64,000 nucleotides of DNA from Setoptus koraiensis. Its lineage: Eukaryota; Arthropoda. The stretch covers positions 10,168,001 through 10,232,000 of the forward strand of contig CM106586.1 of the NCBI GenBank assembly GCA_048013815.1. Reading direction: 5' to 3'. Positions 8,722 through 21,300 of the stretch are shown here, piece by piece; the stretch's first letter is position 1; every line of letters begins with the position of its first letter. The translations under genes were made by a program, and so were the position numbers. The notes beneath the pieces are model-generated. The model made no database searches and had not been told where the DNA came from. It saw nothing but the letters and a program-made list of their open reading frames with translations.

Positions 8722-10425
8722 CATAAAAGTTACTGGAGCGAGCATAAGCTGACTCAATGAATACAAAAATATTCATTGAATAGCGTTTGAGCTGTTGTTC
8801 ATTAACATATCAGACGATCATTATTCAAGTGTGAGAGTTTATAAAATCAAGAGCGGACTAAACTTGATAGTGGAGTTAATTTACCTTTGGATTACGGTTA
8901 GAGTCCAACTTCCTGGGTTGACAATATCGCTATGATATGTGTGTTTGAAAAAAAACTTTGTTTCGTCGAAAAGAACTTGATTTTTCGATTCAGAGCACCA
9001 TCTATCATGTCTTAGAACCAATTGCTAATGATTAAAACAGCGTGAGAATAATAACACATTGTGTGACTGCTGTTATTTGTTATTTTCATGTAATGTAGTG
9101 GATGTTCGTAGTTGTTTCAATTCCTGTTGTTGCGGTGGCATATCCCACACACACACACAGTCAAACAAATAATAACATGTACCAATATGTCAACAAACCT
9201 ATTGTATAAACGGCGGCGTTGCAGTTGGACAGTGAATAGAGTTGTTACTACAAAAGTTACTCTATGGTGACAATCAGTGATGCAGTTTCATCAGATCATT
9301 CTACATCAGACAAAAGTAGAGAATTGGTCTAATGTTGCAACTTGCAATGTTGGGCTTGGGTATAGTTAAGTTAACTAAAATGGAGTTTCAGTATTCACTA
9401 TTTGAGCGATGATTGTGTGTGGTGTACAATCCTATTACTACTACTACAACTACTGCTACTGACACCACTATTGATACTACTACTGCACTAGTAGATATTT
9501 GTACAGATAAATCATGAAGTCCTTCCCTTACAAACAACAGTGGTTCTTGTTTATCGTTGATATTTTAAGTGATAAATATGCATAAAGCTCGTAGGGTTCA
9601 TGAGCTTTACAAGTACAACATCATGTTGTATAGTAGACTGGTAGCTGAATTAGTTATCGATCGTTGGATTAAACCAATGATTGACGGCAATAATGTGTTA
9701 TTTTGTGTCAAATAATGTGTGATGATTGATACAAGATAGTTGATCGAATTATATGATCCAGCTATTTGATAGATTTAATCTGATTGATTAAGATGTGTCT
9801 CACTAAATATGCAAGCATAAATAGTAGATCTGATGGATAAATCCTTGAGCCGAGATGACTAATACATGAGTAACGATAATTGTGAGATTCCTTGAAATGA
9901 TCGGCCTCTTGCCGAAATTAATTGTAATTCTTCAGCTCGATCTATTATGCTTGATTTCTATCTATCTGTTTTATCACGTTACTGTTGTTGGTGTTCTCGA
10001 ATTGTTATTGATCAATTTGATTCACCTAAAGCTGGATGAAACAAATGTCTGCAGCAGTTTCTAGTCCAATTGTCGATTCGACTTATGGCGATAAACACAC
10101 TCGTTATTATTATTCCGCTACAATTTGTTGTTATTATTATTTGATTGATGTGGTACCATTATTAAAGATGACAGTACTAATTATGTGGATTTTTCCAATC
10201 GGGTAATCAATGGCAAACATATGGACAACTGATAAAATCATTGATCTATTTTGTCCGTCAACAACAATACAGTGACCAGATGATAGCTGACACGATTCGT
10301 AATCGTTGTGCAGAAGGAGGGCTTTGCTCACTCATACCTTGTACTGCTGTGAGAACTCTTTTTAAAACTGATTTATTGAGTGCTAGAAACTTCCGCCAGG
10401 GCAGCGCTTTATTGATTTCCTCGCG
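8722..10425. other. AT-rich intergenic DNA, no gene seen
   Basis: Short CA run at about 9148-9160 and an (ACT)n-like patch at about 9433-9485. A 60-codon hydrophobic frame at 9882-10064 looks like translated low-complexity AT-rich DNA. Nothing else supportable. Confidence 0.6.
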
Positions 10426-11173
10426 ATGCCGAAAGAAGACGCGAATCAAAATAATAGTCAGCAGAAAGTGCTGTACAGTCACCCCATTGGCCGGGAGATC
10501 TTGTGCGCAAAATTAATAGAACACTCCAATATTGACTGCGGATTTCAAAGCGCTGCCAGCGCCCCTGATGGCGGTGAAGGGAACGTGAAACCGATCAAAC
10601 AGTACACAATTGCGTACACGCACACAGGACACACGAATGCCATGACCATGGTCAAACAAAAAAGCCAGCCATGCGCCACTTCATTTGCAATATTGCAACA
10701 AAATCTCTATCTCTCTCTCTCTCTCTCTCTTCGGAAACTTATTGAACAAACTACAAAGGCTTTCATCATCACTATGTGTTCAATCATGAAACGGAATATC
10801 TCTAAAAGAGAGATGGAAATTATTAGGAGATAAAGAATAATTCAAATCCTGAGGAAGGTTTATCGAAAACAAAAAAAATATTAATAAAAAAAGCAAGCGT
10901 CGGAGTGATTCAGAGAAGCCAGCAGGAAATGACTCCCTGGGCGAATATGAAATCGTGGCATCAACACAGACAAGAAGAAATTTATCACTAACTAGTGAAC
11001 CGATAGAGAGAAAGTTGCCCCTTCCACCATGTCCATGTCTCGGCCTAGGATCTCAATATTTTTGGTCTGGGAACAAGGAAATTTATAAGCGAATACATGG
11101 CCATTACCCAATAAAGGTCGAAGTTGACCCCCGTTATTTCTCAAAATTTCATTGTATGAAGTGCACTCACTAG
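10426..11173 (+). CDS. Candidate two-exon gene, about 135 residues, Cys-containing C-terminus
   Basis: Exon 2 (10914-11173) reads EKPAGNDSLGEYEIVAS, a basic Ser-rich stretch, then KLPLPPCPCLGLG, WSGNKEIYKRIHGHYP and KFHCMKCTH before the stop. AATAAA lies 75 bp further on, at 11248-11253. It starts after TTCAG. Exon 1 (10426-10573) begins MPKEDANQNNSQQ at an ATG in fair context and ends at GGTGAAG. The phases agree, giving a 340-bp intron that contains a (CT)n tract. CPC and CMKC pairs could bind metal. I recognise no family. It would be convergent with the alpha/beta hydrolase, which ends 177 bp away on the other strand. The terminal exon is better supported than the first. Confidence 0.38.
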
Positions 11174-11247
11174 TATGTTCCTACAACTGTATATTGAAAA
11201 AAAAAAAATTGGAGAACATACTCGTTCTACTATTTTCGGATAATTTA

Positions 11248-11253
11248 ATAAAA
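11248..11253 (+). terminator. Poly(A) signal AATAAA
   Basis: Lies 75 bp after the stop of the candidate gene on the plus strand and supports its terminal exon. Confidence 0.45.
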
Positions 11254-11349
11254 TAACTGCCAATCTGCGTTATTGTTCGACGCTAGCAACCTGGTGAAAT
11301 ACTCTCTGCCGATAACATCACCCTGCATCGGGAATCCAAGTTCGATTGA

Positions 11350-13093
11350 CTATCGCAATTTTTTGAGGAACTCCTCCATTTCTGTGTTGATTATGTCTGC
11401 GTGACTTTGAAAAGAGTAATGGCCACCCGAGGTAAGTTTAACCACTTGAAAGCCGCTCTTTTTGTCAGTACCCTCCTTGATTAGATTGCCATTATCGTCA
11501 TAACAATTCACTTGGTCGCTTGTGATATTCAATCCATCCAGGACCATCTGGTAATATTGGCTTGGGATTAGTTTATCACGATCACCTATGACAATAAAAG
11601 CTGGAACATTTTTGCTAGTTATCAATCTATACTGACGTTCTAGATTCCAATGTTCTGAGTATCCAACACAACTAGCTGCAAGAAGTAAATTATCCAATTT
11701 ATCGGCTCGATTAACAATTCCTTGTGCACGCAAGAATAGAGATACTGTAAACTTCAAGATGGGCCTAAGAAAATCATGGTCATACAATTCGAGGAAGAAC
11801 ATGCGAACTCTCGTAACTTGCAGGTTCCTAGGTAGTATATGACCAGGATTGTTGAATAATCCGATCGCATCAATCTTTAGATATTGAGATTTTTCTAGCA
11901 ACTCCATCAACACGTAAACTGCGGCACTATGTCCAATGAGCATATGAATCCTTTTGGAGATCGAGGAAAGGAGATTGTAAAAAAATCAGTCGTTCGCAAT
12001 CTAAGTTGTTGATTAATTGTGATCAATTTTTTTAGAAAATATACCTAGTTAAATTTATAGCACGAAAAAAGTCCTCCAGATAATAATATCTTTCCTTGGT
12101 GCTATGGCGAAATTTATGAACTCTAGCAGAATAATCTTTAGAACGATAGAGAGAATTTATACTGATTATAAGAGTTTTTCGAAGTGATCTACGATGAGAA
12201 GTTCAAAATATCGCATTGGTCTCACCTGGAAAATTGGGCGCTACAACGCGATATCCTTTTTTGACAAAGTAAGTGATCTGGGCGGCAAAGTCTTTGTATG
12301 TTCCAGGGGCGCCATGAAGCATGACAATAACTTTCTGATCGTCATCAAAACCACGATCATCCTGTCTATGTTGGGAATCGTAATACTCAACATCGAAGTA
12401 AATACCATTCCTTGGCGCATATTTGTACAATCTAGGCTTGGTCTGTTGCCATTTCACATAAAGCCCGCGACAAGTATTGATACTTTGTCGCCTAACGCTC
12501 CTTGGGTCCAACTTCCATTGATCTTGCAATTTTTTCGTTTTGACTGAGTCATAATCTGAGTCGTCTTGACTTCCTTCAGAAGATCCAGTTGATCTAGTTG
12601 ATGCTTTATCTATATGAGTCATTGAGCTGCCACTGGAAATATGGAAGTAATTTGTTTGAAAAATATTAAGCTTTGTAAAGTTTGTGCCGACTTGGTGATC
12701 TCCAAACCTACATGTTGCTGATGATAGATAACTGTTGCTCAAAGTTGAATTGAATTGTCTTTTCCTCCTGGGAATTGAATGGAAGGGTAGGTAACAGGGC
12801 TCAATAAGTTTGGCGTGTGTCTCGTGATAATTGATAAAGGCCTTTTCGTCATACAAAATGTTCCTTTGCTTGTTGGCCTCCGCCTGTTCGATTGAGCCAG
12901 TAATAGAGCTCCGGTAACCTTTGCATAAAGTTAATGTTGGTTTATGCAACAACAAATGGATAGGACAACGTGGCCTAATGTATAGATAAAAACAGCACCT
13001 ATCATATAGGACTGTCATTCTTCTAGGTAACTGTATGACCGAGGTGGCGGAAATTTCCGACTTAACTATATTGTGAAACGCTGACGCAAACAT
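11350..13093 (-). CDS. Alpha/beta hydrolase with long N-terminal extension
   Basis: Exons 12226-13093, 12045-12135 and 11350-11950 join in phase (introns of 90 and 94 bp) to 519 residues. The first ~250 residues are polar or basic without a recognised domain. The initial 50 (MFASAFHNIVKSEI...) could be a mitochondrial or membrane-targeting leader. The hydrolase core has the oxyanion segment VIVMLHGAPGTYKDF, then YRVVAPNFP, the nucleophile elbow LIGHSAAVY (Ser328), the acid in VIGDRDKLIP (Asp445) and the His in SGGHYSFQ (His497), so the triad is complete. The pattern HGAPG...NFPD...GHSAA resembles the uncharacterised DUF1057-type hydrolases of nematodes and relatives, although I could not verify this. 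Likely an ester or lipid hydrolase; substrate unknown. The start lies 1.35 kb from divergent VPS15. Confidence 0.8.
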
Positions 13094-14443
13094 GGTTGTG
13101 GACTAGAAGGCAGATGTGTGAGTAAAACTAGTTTTTATCCAATGATGAGTTCTGAAGTTCTAGGTTATGTTAAACAGAATATGCTAGAGCGGTTAGTTAT
13201 GCAGGGCCATCCTAGGAACCGTCTCACTGATTACTTTACAGCGTCTCTTCAGTAAACAGGTGGTGCTTGTACCTACTGTCATCACAATCTCCATAAGAAG
13301 TGCAAGTGTTGAGCATGAACAAAACTGGTGTCTTTTCAGGGATGCTTTGTATTGAGTGTCTGTTGATGAAAATTGTTCACGATTGGAAGAAAGAGTTGAT
13401 TTGAAGGGAAAGACGCAACTATCATTTTTTTTTTCTGGAGTTGGTTAGAATACAGATATACATGTGTATACATATGCATTTACGTGCAGTGATGTCACTA
13501 GTAACAAAGGCGAAATGTTAGCGAATATCACGACCGATATTCAAATCATCACAATGACGAATGAAGCATTCCATGATGCTATCATGATTGCCTCCGCGAG
13601 TCGCTTCTTTGCACTGTGCATCACCACAATACTGCCATTGCCCATTCCACTCGCACCCTCTCAAATTCTGTCCATTTCGTCGATCGATTTTATTCAAGGA
13701 ATTTGGCCGGCAGCAATCCGATATCAAACCTGAGCCGTAGGTCAACCATTCAATTGAGAGTTCCCTCTAATAATCCCTTATCCGGGATACGTTACCCCTC
13801 ACATCTTTCGAAATACATCTTGAAATGAGAAATGTGATGTCAGACGGATCCTTGTGAGATGGTGGCGACGTTTCATCGTAGAATCAAAACAAACAACTGT
13901 TTATTGAACAGTGTTCAACAAATTATGTTATTGACTCAAGCTTTTAAACTTTTCATAGAGAGGGCGTTCTGAACACTTGGGCTGGCTCCACTGCACAGTT
14001 AAACTCTCAAGCTAGCGCCCCTACATCGTGTACTCTAGCGGGCACAATTTGCGAAATTTTTTTCACTGCACCGACGTTCCATGGCAGTTCTAAATTGCTG
14101 CACTGCGCACAATCTGCATCTGCAGTGTGTCTTTATGCGCTACTTATATCTGCAGATAGACGTTGTTTTTAAAAATATTGTCCATTGGCAATGCTCGAGC
14201 ACATATGATCTACGAAGCAAGATTTATTCGTTCGGGTGTCGGTGTTTCGCACTTTAACTATAGATGAAATAATAACATTATCTAATATTATCACCCTTGA
14301 ACACAACGATTATTTAACCTCACTATATTATGAACATCCTTTGATTAGTTTTTTAATCAAAATATTATTATGAATTAAGGATCACCAGCATACCAAATCA
14401 AAAAGGGACTGTCAATACACTTGAAGACTTCATCAAACTTAAC
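13094..14443. other. Divergent promoter interval: hydrolase / VPS15
   Basis: No coding frame worth calling. It presumably holds the start regions of both flanking genes. An imperfect inverted repeat (CACTGC...GCAGTG) lies at about 14100-14126. No clear TATA box. Confidence 0.5.
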
Positions 14444-17400
14444 ATGGGTAATCAAGTCACGACTTTGGGCCAAATTTACCCTGTTGAATATTATCTGGCT
14501 GACTATGGTAATGATCTTGTATTGGATGCTAGTCTGGGGTCTACGCGCTTTATGAAAGTAGCGAGAGTTAGGCATCGCGAAGCTGGCTATTGTGTAGCGA
14601 AGATATATGCAATACATGACGCCACATTGCCTATTAATGAGCATCGAGCAAAAATTGAACACATCAGAGATACATTAAGACAAAATGAGGAATTAAATGC
14701 TCTACCTTTCGTAAGATGTTACATAAATGAGAAATCGGTCATTTTACTCAGGCAATACATCAAATACAACCTTTATGATCGCCTATCAACTAGACCCTTC
14801 TTGACTTCCATAGAAAAAAGATGGATTGCTTATCAACTACTAAGATGTGTACAATTACTGCACAAGAAAAACATCTTTCACGGCGACATCAAGTCCGAAA
14901 ATGTTCTGGTTTCGTCGTTTTTGTGGGTATCAATAACGGATTTCGCCTCCTACAAGCCAGTAACGCTGCCTGAAAATAACCCATCCGACTTCTCATATTT
15001 TTTCGACACTTCTCGGCGCCAATGTTGTAATATGGCCCCTGAGAGATTTGTCGAGACAGCACCAAACGAGACAAACTATCAGCAATATCCTGAAGCAACT
15101 GATCAAAATGATGGTTATAATCAGCTGACTCCTCAAATGGATTTATTCAGTCTAGGGTGTGTTTTGGCAGAGCTTTTCTTGGAAGACAACGCTAACAGCT
15201 CTTTGTTTGATCTTGGTCAGATACTGATGTTTAAAAAGAACCAGTATGAACCTTCAAAGATAATTGAAAATGGTATATCCGATTCAAGGATTGCAAGGCT
15301 AATACTCAATCTTACTGATTTGGATAGTATGAAAAGAAATTCTGCGTCTTATCATCTCGATCAATCTACCCCTAGCTTGTTTCCTGCCTACTTTAACACA
15401 TTATTCAAGTACTTCACGAAGCTTATAACTCAAAGTCCTGACACAAAAATCCTATCTTTGACTGAGGACATCGATGCTTTGCTTACGGAGATAATAACTG
15501 AAGACGAGCATGGACTTTTACTACCACTAGTGTTAGTAACATCTACGTTGCGGACTTTGAGGCTTACACATGCCAAACTTATGGCACTTAAACTATGTGT
15601 ACGATTGGTGGAATCTTCGCCTCATATAATGTCAGAATATGTGATTGATAGAGTGTTACCGTATTTCATCTATATGATATCAAGTACAGACGCACAAGTT
15701 CGTTCATCAGCCATATCCTCCCTTAATATACTTCTGAAACATGTTGATCGGCTGCTACCCAGTGACGCTAATGTATTCATAGATTATATATTACCAAGTC
15801 TGTGTCCCCTTGTCTATGATAAGTCAGTGCTCGTAAGAATATCGCTAGCTTCAAATGTGGCTGACTTAGCAGAGACTTCGCAAAGATTCATGGATTTACC
15901 GTGTGAGAAGAACTTTGATCTCGAATTGACCCTCTTGCAGGAATCATTCCAAATGATAGTCAGCCATCTATTGACGGACCCAAACAATAATGTTCGCAGA
16001 ACGATATTAACTTCAAATATTTCGAAACTATGCTTGTTTTTCGGAAGAGAAAAGACTAATGAGGTCATTCTAAGTCACATAATTACATTTCTGAATGACA
16101 AGAGTGATTTCAGACTACGAGCCGCATTTTTTGATAATATCAACTGTGTGAGCACATATTTGGGGCCTTATTTTGCTGCAATCTTAAAACCTATAATGCA
16201 ACAAGGATTATCAGATAGTGAGGAGAGTATCATCTATAAATGTTTGACAGCGGTCTCCTCTATGACACAACTAGGTTTATTGAGCAAAAGTGTTGTGTAT
16301 GAACTTCACCAGGAGGCCGTGCCACTATTATCGTTCCCCAACAAATGGATAAGGAATGCAGCTATCAATTTTGTAGTAGTTCTAGCCAAAGTAGCTTCAA
16401 CTATCGATTTCAACAGAAAAATTCTACCTGCTATCAAGCTGCATATCAAGAGAGACATTCACGGACTAAAAGACGAGAGTGTTCTCCTTGATTCTCTGCA
16501 AGAACCCCTTCCTAGGCCTATCATAGAATCTATAATTTGTGACAATGGTGATATTGACAATATTTTTCATTCAATTTCAAAGAAGAAAATGTCCCGAAAC
16601 AGTCAACGCTTTAGTGGAGGCAAGCAGATGTCTGAAGACGAAGAAATTCTCGCTGGCCTAAGTAGACATTGTGAAGACAGGCTGATTGATTCTGAGTTGA
16701 TACTTCGACGGATTCATAAGAATAAGAGAGGTGCAGTTAACAAGATAGTCGAACCCACTATCAACATTCCCAAGCAAGATGCGCAAATCCAGAATACCTC
16801 CAAAGTTGAGCAAAGAATGTCCGCGACTTTATCTCTATCAAAGTCAACAAAGCCACGCGGTGTCCTATTAGCTCATTTGCATGAACACAAGGGTACTATA
16901 AACAAATTAATGCCAATTCCTGGGACTTCCATTTTCGCGTCTGCATCCAACGATGCCACCATAAAATTTTGGGATTGCACGGGACTTGGAACAAAGCCAA
17001 ACGTCTTATTTCGTTCCAAACAGACATATACAGCTCCAGATGCAGGTGCTATTAAGAAAATAGCATGTTGTCGAGGGTCAGATACTCTAATAGCCCTGAC
17101 TGATAGTAATAATCTTCATTTCTTGAAGCTTTACACACCCTCATTCAAATCAAGGCTACTGAGTAGTGCTCATGCGGGTAATGACACAATGATTGACTTA
17201 GTGGCCATTTCTCAATTCACCTATGCTTGCAGCTTAACCAATTCACGCATCACAGGGCATGATCTTAGATCTAGTAGCTCGATGCCAGTGTGGTCTATAA
17301 AAATGGATGGAAGTGAAGGACTCATTACATGCATAGATGGGGATGAGTATTGTCTTGCTTGTGGAACCTCATCATCTGTTATTGCATTGTTTGATCTAAG

Positions 17401-18085
17401 ATTCCTAATCAAAGCAACATCAATGAGCTATCCACCCTTCCAAGATAGAATAAGAAAACGCGTCAGGAACATTGTATTGTGTAATGACGAGATTTTTTGC
17501 TCTGTTGATGGTAATAATGAGGTGTCAACTTGGCATTGTGAGTCAGGCACGCGAACAAGAACTTTATGGGCAAGTACTGCCCCTTGTTTGTCCTCGACAC
17601 AATCTTCTCACCATTCTGTTCTCAATATGATAGTTGATACTAACGTAGATAAAAATAGCGTAATAACTGCTGGTACAGATATGAAGATCAGATTTTGGGA
17701 CCTAGTCAACCCCCATAGATCTTACATTATAAGTGGTCCATCTGTCGAGCTAAAACAAAATCAAACTAAAGGCAATCAGACATTAAATCTAGGTCATCCT
17801 AATGTCGTGTACAGTCAGAAACTAATCGAAGGCATACAAGTCATTCAAGAGTCAGATAGGAGCATCGTTCGCAATAACGATGGAAGCCAGAAATCACCAA
17901 CATCTGAAGGTTCTACGATGAGCGACTCTTTACCGGGATCATCCATCAACAATGGCCAATACTTATCAAATCAACCTGAGGTCTCGACCTCACATCACGA
18001 CTCGATTAGTGACATAGCGATCCTGGGGTCATCAGGCCTTTTGATCTCAGCGAGTAGAGACGGAGTCATCAAGATATGGAGATGA
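14444..18085 (+). CDS. Vps15: VPS15 / PIK3R4, regulatory pseudokinase-like subunit of class III PI3-kinase
   Basis: VPS15 anchors and regulates VPS34 in the Beclin-containing complexes that make PI3P for autophagy and endosome sorting. The single exon encodes 1213 residues (human 1358). MGNQVTTLGQ gives a myristoylation Gly2, followed by PVEYYLADYG. Kinase-like domain about 25-310: HGDIKSENV (His146, Asp148), TDFASYKP (DFA in place of DFG, normal in this family) and SYFFDTSRRQC, then APERF. HEAT-type helical repeats run from about 390 to 700 (for example SSTDAQVRSSAISSLN and DPNNNVRRTILTSN). A C-terminal WD40 propeller runs from about 800 to 1213, with SASNDATIKFWD, TAGTDMKIRFWD and a last blade ending SASRDGVIKIWR. 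No intron is needed, which is striking for a gene of this size. Convergent with the phospholipase gene 287 bp away. Confidence 0.95.
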   Translation: MGNQVTTLGQIYPVEYYLADYGNDLVLDASLGSTRFMKVARVRHREAGYCVAKIYAIHDATLPINEHRAKIEHIRDTLRQNEELNALPFVRCYINEKSVILLRQYIKYNLYDRLSTRPFLTSIEKRWIAYQLLRCVQLLHKKNIFHGDIKSENVLVSSFLWVSITDFASYKPVTLPENNPSDFSYFFDTSRRQCCNMAPERFVETAPNETNYQQYPEATDQNDGYNQLTPQMDLFSLGCVLAELFLEDNANSSLFDLGQILMFKKNQYEPSKIIENGISDSRIARLILNLTDLDSMKRNSASYHLDQSTPSLFPAYFNTLFKYFTKLITQSPDTKILSLTEDIDALLTEIITEDEHGLLLPLVLVTSTLRTLRLTHAKLMALKLCVRLVESSPHIMSEYVIDRVLPYFIYMISSTDAQVRSSAISSLNILLKHVDRLLPSDANVFIDYILPSLCPLVYDKSVLVRISLASNVADLAETSQRFMDLPCEKNFDLELTLLQESFQMIVSHLLTDPNNNVRRTILTSNISKLCLFFGREKTNEVILSHIITFLNDKSDFRLRAAFFDNINCVSTYLGPYFAAILKPIMQQGLSDSEESIIYKCLTAVSSMTQLGLLSKSVVYELHQEAVPLLSFPNKWIRNAAINFVVVLAKVASTIDFNRKILPAIKLHIKRDIHGLKDESVLLDSLQEPLPRPIIESIICDNGDIDNIFHSISKKKMSRNSQRFSGGKQMSEDEEILAGLSRHCEDRLIDSELILRRIHKNKRGAVNKIVEPTINIPKQDAQIQNTSKVEQRMSATLSLSKSTKPRGVLLAHLHEHKGTINKLMPIPGTSIFASASNDATIKFWDCTGLGTKPNVLFRSKQTYTAPDAGAIKKIACCRGSDTLIALTDSNNLHFLKLYTPSFKSRLLSSAHAGNDTMIDLVAISQFTYACSLTNSRITGHDLRSSSSMPVWSIKMDGSEGLITCIDGDEYCLACGTSSSVIALFDLRFLIKATSMSYPPFQDRIRKRVRNIVLCNDEIFCSVDGNNEVSTWHCESGTRTRTLWASTAPCLSSTQSSHHSVLNMIVDTNVDKNSVITAGTDMKIRFWDLVNPHRSYIISGPSVELKQNQTKGNQTLNLGHPNVVYSQKLIEGIQVIQESDRSIVRNNDGSQKSPTSEGSTMSDSLPGSSINNGQYLSNQPEVSTSHHDSISDIAILGSSGLLISASRDGVIKIWR

Positions 18086-18190
18086 TTTTTGGTACTATAT
18101 CCTGTTTGTTCAAAGATAAAAGAACGTATGAATGTCTTTCAAATAGTTTGAAACAAATAGTTTGCAATTGCACAAATTTTATATAAGACT

Positions 18191-18196
18191 TTTATT
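18191..18196 (-). terminator. Poly(A) signal AATAAA for phospholipase C beta
   Basis: TTTATT on plus, 177 bp past the phospholipase stop on the minus strand, inside the 287-bp spacer shared with VPS15. No canonical plus-strand signal for VPS15 was seen in the spacer. Confidence 0.5.
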
Positions 18197-18372
18197 GTTA
18201 ACTTTTTAGAACATCAATTACATCTGTAAGATGTTCGGTAACTTGGAAACGAAACAAATTGAATACTAAATTGTGGAATCAATATATCTTTGAAAGACTA
18301 CTTCTAGTGCTCCAATCGTTTCGGAAACATACTAGAAGGTTGATGAAATAGAATGATTGAATTGTTGAGTAT

Positions 18373-21300
18373 CTACTTGATAGATGAAGATGACGGCGGT
18401 TTATTCGGTACGAGGTGACTGAAAAATCTTTTCATTGTACGCCTCTTTGGGTTTCCTGGCTTTACAGGATGCTGCGAATGCTCTGGAGATTCTTGTTGAG
18501 ATGACAGAGATTGTTGGAACGTTGTAGTTGTTAAATTATTGCTAGTGTTGCTGCTCCCAGACGGTATCGATGATGCCGATGTCACATTAGACCTAGCCGT
18601 CGAAGATTGCGAGGATGTACATACATTTTTCTCATTAGAACTTGCGCCATCTAGGCTAGCATTACTAGTATCTGCCTCATCTGCAAATACCATCAATTGT
18701 TTAGCGTGCCTATCGACCATAGATTGGTGGGCAATTGGATTAGCCAGTGCGTCTGCTAGCTCTGAGAGAGTATCGGGGACGTAGTCGTTCACCTCAATCT
18801 TTACAAATAATGTCGGTAAGCTTAAAGGCTGATTAGATTCGTTTCTCAGAGAAAGGTGACGATAACCTGGTCTCAAGCCAACAAGCGGAAGTATCCTGTA
18901 ACCTATGCACTTTCCGCTATCGTCGAAGGCTGCTATTCTTAAACTGGCTAGGTCGGGTAATACTACTTTTTTGAATGTGAATGGCTCGTCATCATAGACA
19001 GGATTAATACCGTTAGCTGGGACAATTTTGGTTCTTCTTTTGCGCACAGTATCCGCGGGTAACCCATACATTTCAACTTCGACATAAGTTCCCACCCGCT
19101 TATCTGATAGAAACTGTCCCGATATCACCTTTATGTTGACAGTTCCCGCTATTATACCGTCCACGGTTGATTCGGTGAAAGGATCGAACGATCTATCCGA
19201 CCGTCTCATAAATTCAGGCTTGAGCAAGTAACCTGAGCGGCTGTTGTAATCGAATATACCCTGATTCAATTGCATGCCCAAATCTAGTGTCTGGAAATTC
19301 AGAGCAACCATTTGACAGCCTGCATTCCAGAACACCTGTGGCATGTAGTTACTAGAGTCCACTCTAGTGCCTCTAGGATAAATTCTTGTAAGTTGCTTCT
19401 TGTTTAGGCTAACAAAGTCAATAGGTCTTTCTTTCAAAAGGGACGTAGCGGCTTTCTCATCAAATGAGGATACTTCATAGCTCCTGCCCCTCCTCTCAGC
19501 CTCTTCAAAAGATTTGAACCTCACTGGTTGTATATAGACTACTAAAGCTGACATTTCAACTGCTGGCTCTGCCTCTTTAGATACAGGGGGAATGCTTATC
19601 TCTTGCTGGTTGGCTAGATCTAGATCATCATCTTTGATATGCTCGCCATTCACTGTAGCGTGAAGATCCTCACGATTTGAAATATCCCCAGACGGCAGAA
19701 GTTCCTCTTCCTCCGGGTCACTATCGTCTGATTCTAGCTCTTCTATATCACAAGCAGCAACTGTTGATGATGATCTTGACGATGGAATGAAAGACGTTTC
19801 TGTTTGTTGTAATTTGTTTTCAGTATCAACAATGTCGACGACAGTTGTAGTTGAAGTGGATGTTGCGACAGTTGGAGTAGTGGGGCTTAGTGGTATGTCC
19901 AATGAGTCATCAGTAGGTCTTGCAGTTGGAGACGTTGTAATGTCAGAATTGTTGGCATTAAATTCATAGTAATTATGTGTCGCAGTGGCACTGTTAGATG
20001 TCGAGTTACTACTACTATTGCTATCATTACTTCTAGTAACACTAACAGCTGTCTGACTTCCTTTGATAACAACTTGAGAACTCGCTTGATTGGATGAAGT
20101 ATAAGTTTCAACACCTGATGTAGTGCTGGAGCTTAATGAATGTTGTGGAGTTAAAGTGGATTGTTGCTGAGATGTCTGCTGAACCTGGTTGGATGAACTA
20201 GTATTTGTTGCATTGGGTTGCTGACTGATTGCTTGATTAGAATCAACCTGGCTACAACTATTGCTTGATGCGTTCACTAATGGTTCTGGCGATTGCGGTG
20301 AAGCTGTTGAAATTTCTTGTAGATACTTCTTATTCCGTTTATGATGTTTCTTCTTATTTTTGATAATTACTCTGCGCAACAATGCTTGTGGTGATGGCAA
20401 TAGCGTGTTCTGAGTTAGTGGATAATCAGGCAATGGGTCTGTCAAAAGAAGATCACCAAATATCTTTTTGCAGTAATTAACCATTTTAGCCTGTTGCTTA
20501 GGCGAACAATGATTCTCAAATGACAATATGACAGGATAAGGGCTTGTTTTAAATGCGCTTTCATTAATGGCCTCCAAAACTTCTATTAATGAAATCTCTG
20601 TAACGACTGTGTATCCATGCGTTATTATTGGCTCTTCATCAGGTGCTCTACCATTCCAGCAATCCAGTTCAATGCAGCGACAGCCAGCAAGCAAACATTG
20701 GCGATACATTTCAACAGAGGACTTGCCTGTTAGTTGATGGCCCGTGAGATAGGTATTGTGAGATGAATTAATAAAATAATGATTCAATGGTTGAGTCATA
20801 TCCATAGTGAGATCAAATTTATCTGGTGCCACAATTGCATTGTCATCGCTCATAAGATAACGAAGGAACCCATTGACTGAAATGTAACTTCGCCTGGCCA
20901 CTTCCTTATTAGGTTCGTATTGCATAATAAGATCCATACCTCGTTGCCTGTCGGCATAAGGATATAAAATTTCATTCAATCTTGGATCACGTTGATGTTT
21001 ATTAACAAAATTGACCAGACTATCTACGTGTATTAATTTGCCATGTTTACTATCTTTATAAGCGGCCTGATTCTCCTTGGGCTGATGACGGACATGGCCG
21101 ACATGACCACTTAAGGCACCAATAAAATTATGATGGCCACCACTTGATGTACCACCAGTTCCACTACCATCACGATGATTTGATGCAAATGAAGAAGTCA
21201 ATGATGTACTCCTACCACCACCAGAGCTACTATTACTAGAGGAAGTATTTGTGTGTCCTTGAAGTGCTTCTTGGTATAATTGATCAAATATGGCTTCAAT

